Positions 35,235-35,499 of a stretch of 35,499 bases of DNA are shown piece after piece. The notes below the pieces were generated by a model. That model did no database searches. It saw nothing but the letters and a program-made list of their open reading frames with translations, and was not told the DNA's origin. The first letter of the stretch is position 1. Each line of letters opens with the position of its first letter. The translations under genes were made by a program, and so were the position numbers. The DNA comes from Desulfurococcales archaeon (lineage in GTDB: Archaea > Thermoproteota > Thermoprotei_A > Sulfolobales > Acidilobaceae), in NCBI GenBank assembly GCA_015521095.1, contig WAOU01000082.1, forward strand, positions 1 to 35,499, in the 5' to 3' direction.

Positions 35235-35254
35235 ACCGATTATATTGTATCGGT
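35235..35254 (+). promoter_or_regulatory. Inverted repeat at the start of the helix-turn-helix gene
   Basis: ACCGAT (35235-35240), 8-base spacer, ATCGGT (35249-35254). The TATA-like CTTATAATAC (35216-35225) predicts transcription from about 35246, inside the repeat and 16 bases before the ATG. It is a good candidate operator, possibly for autoregulation by the gene's own DNA-binding product. Confidence 0.5.
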
Positions 35255-35261
35255 GCAGTAA

Positions 35262-35499
35262 ATGCAGGTATTCAACCACGTTATCAGCAAAAGATCACGA
35301 AGAAGAATAGTAGAAATCCTAGCCGCCACACGGAGCATGAGAGGACTAGCAGAAGAAATAGGAGTATCCCCAGCAGCAATACATAAGTATATCACGGGAA
35401 AAACACATCCCAGCGACGAAGTAGTAAAGAGAATGATCGAGCTAGCCGACTACGAAGAGACTAGAAAAATAGCAGAAGCAATCCTCGACGATCTATCTA
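35262..35499 (+). CDS. N-terminal part of a helix-turn-helix DNA-binding protein (partial)
   Basis: The gene starts at ATG 35262 and runs off the window after 79 codons without a stop. The N-terminus is basic (ISKRSRRRIVEILAATRS). A clear Xre/Cro-type helix-turn-helix follows: MRGLAEEIGVSPAAIHKYIT then GKTHPSDEVVKRMIELA. After this comes an acidic helix (DYEETRKIAEAILDDL). It would bind DNA as a transcriptional regulator; the missing C-terminus prevents a family call, and a fusion to another domain is possible. No ribosome-binding site is seen, consistent with the short leader predicted from the TATA box. Confidence 0.75.
   Translation, partial: MQVFNHVISKRSRRRIVEILAATRSMRGLAEEIGVSPAAIHKYITGKTHPSDEVVKRMIELADYEETRKIAEAILDDLS

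Overview
The window is archaeal, almost certainly crenarchaeal (hyperthermophile, Desulfurococcales-like). Supporting signs are an undivided RNA polymerase B subunit next to split A'/A'' subunits, EF-1alpha, two proteasome beta subunits, the archaeal termination nuclease aCPSF1/FttA, sn-glycerol-1-phosphate dehydrogenase, an intron-bearing tRNA-Lys, many GTG/TTG starts, and TATA-like boxes 25-30 bases ahead of genes. No genus is claimed.

Left edge (1-2225): the right end of an integrated virus- or plasmid-like element. A tightly coupled run of small genes (ribbon-helix-helix, hypothetical, winged-helix-like, four-cysteine protein, twin CX3CX3C microprotein) faces a tyrosine integrase on the other strand. 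The integrase frame stays open through the 3' half of a tRNA-Leu(UAA) gene, the pattern expected of the C-terminal piece of an SSV-type integrase split by integration. The rest of the element, the predicted int(N) piece and the intact tRNA lie to the left. A possible structured RNA (about 2310-2400) follows on the chromosomal side.

Core region 1 (2422-16782): housekeeping genes in short, often overlapping sets. They are an M24 peptidase; L37e with an Sm-like protein; a PUA protein; FttA; the catalytic proteasome beta subunit; G1P dehydrogenase for ether lipids; an NSUN methylase/Nip7-like/FKBP set; NMN adenylyltransferase with RNA 3'-phosphate cyclase; a TFIIB-like zinc-ribbon protein overlapping a Nog1-like GTPase; the second proteasome beta subunit, with Ala at the catalytic Thr position, next to endonuclease V; and a DUF357-nucleotidyltransferase fusion. 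A tRNA-Lys(UUU) follows.

Core region 2 (17241-30692): the transcription/translation supercluster rpoH-rpoB-rpoA1-rpoA2-rpl30e-nusA-rps12 / rps7 / tuf / rps10 / tRNA-Ser(GGA). It is interrupted twice by opposite-strand genes: a DUF151 nuclease-like protein between rps12 and rps7, and a membrane protein between tuf and rps10.

Right part (30730-35499): a metallo-beta-lactamase-fold hydrolase divergent from pgk-gap, which together catalyse consecutive steps of central carbon metabolism; a class I aminotransferase; and the start of a helix-turn-helix protein with an inverted repeat over its predicted transcription start. No stretch longer than 300 bases lacks a gene; the larger intergenic gaps hold the promoters, repeats and hairpins listed. 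No CRISPR array, insertion sequence, rRNA gene or replication origin was seen.
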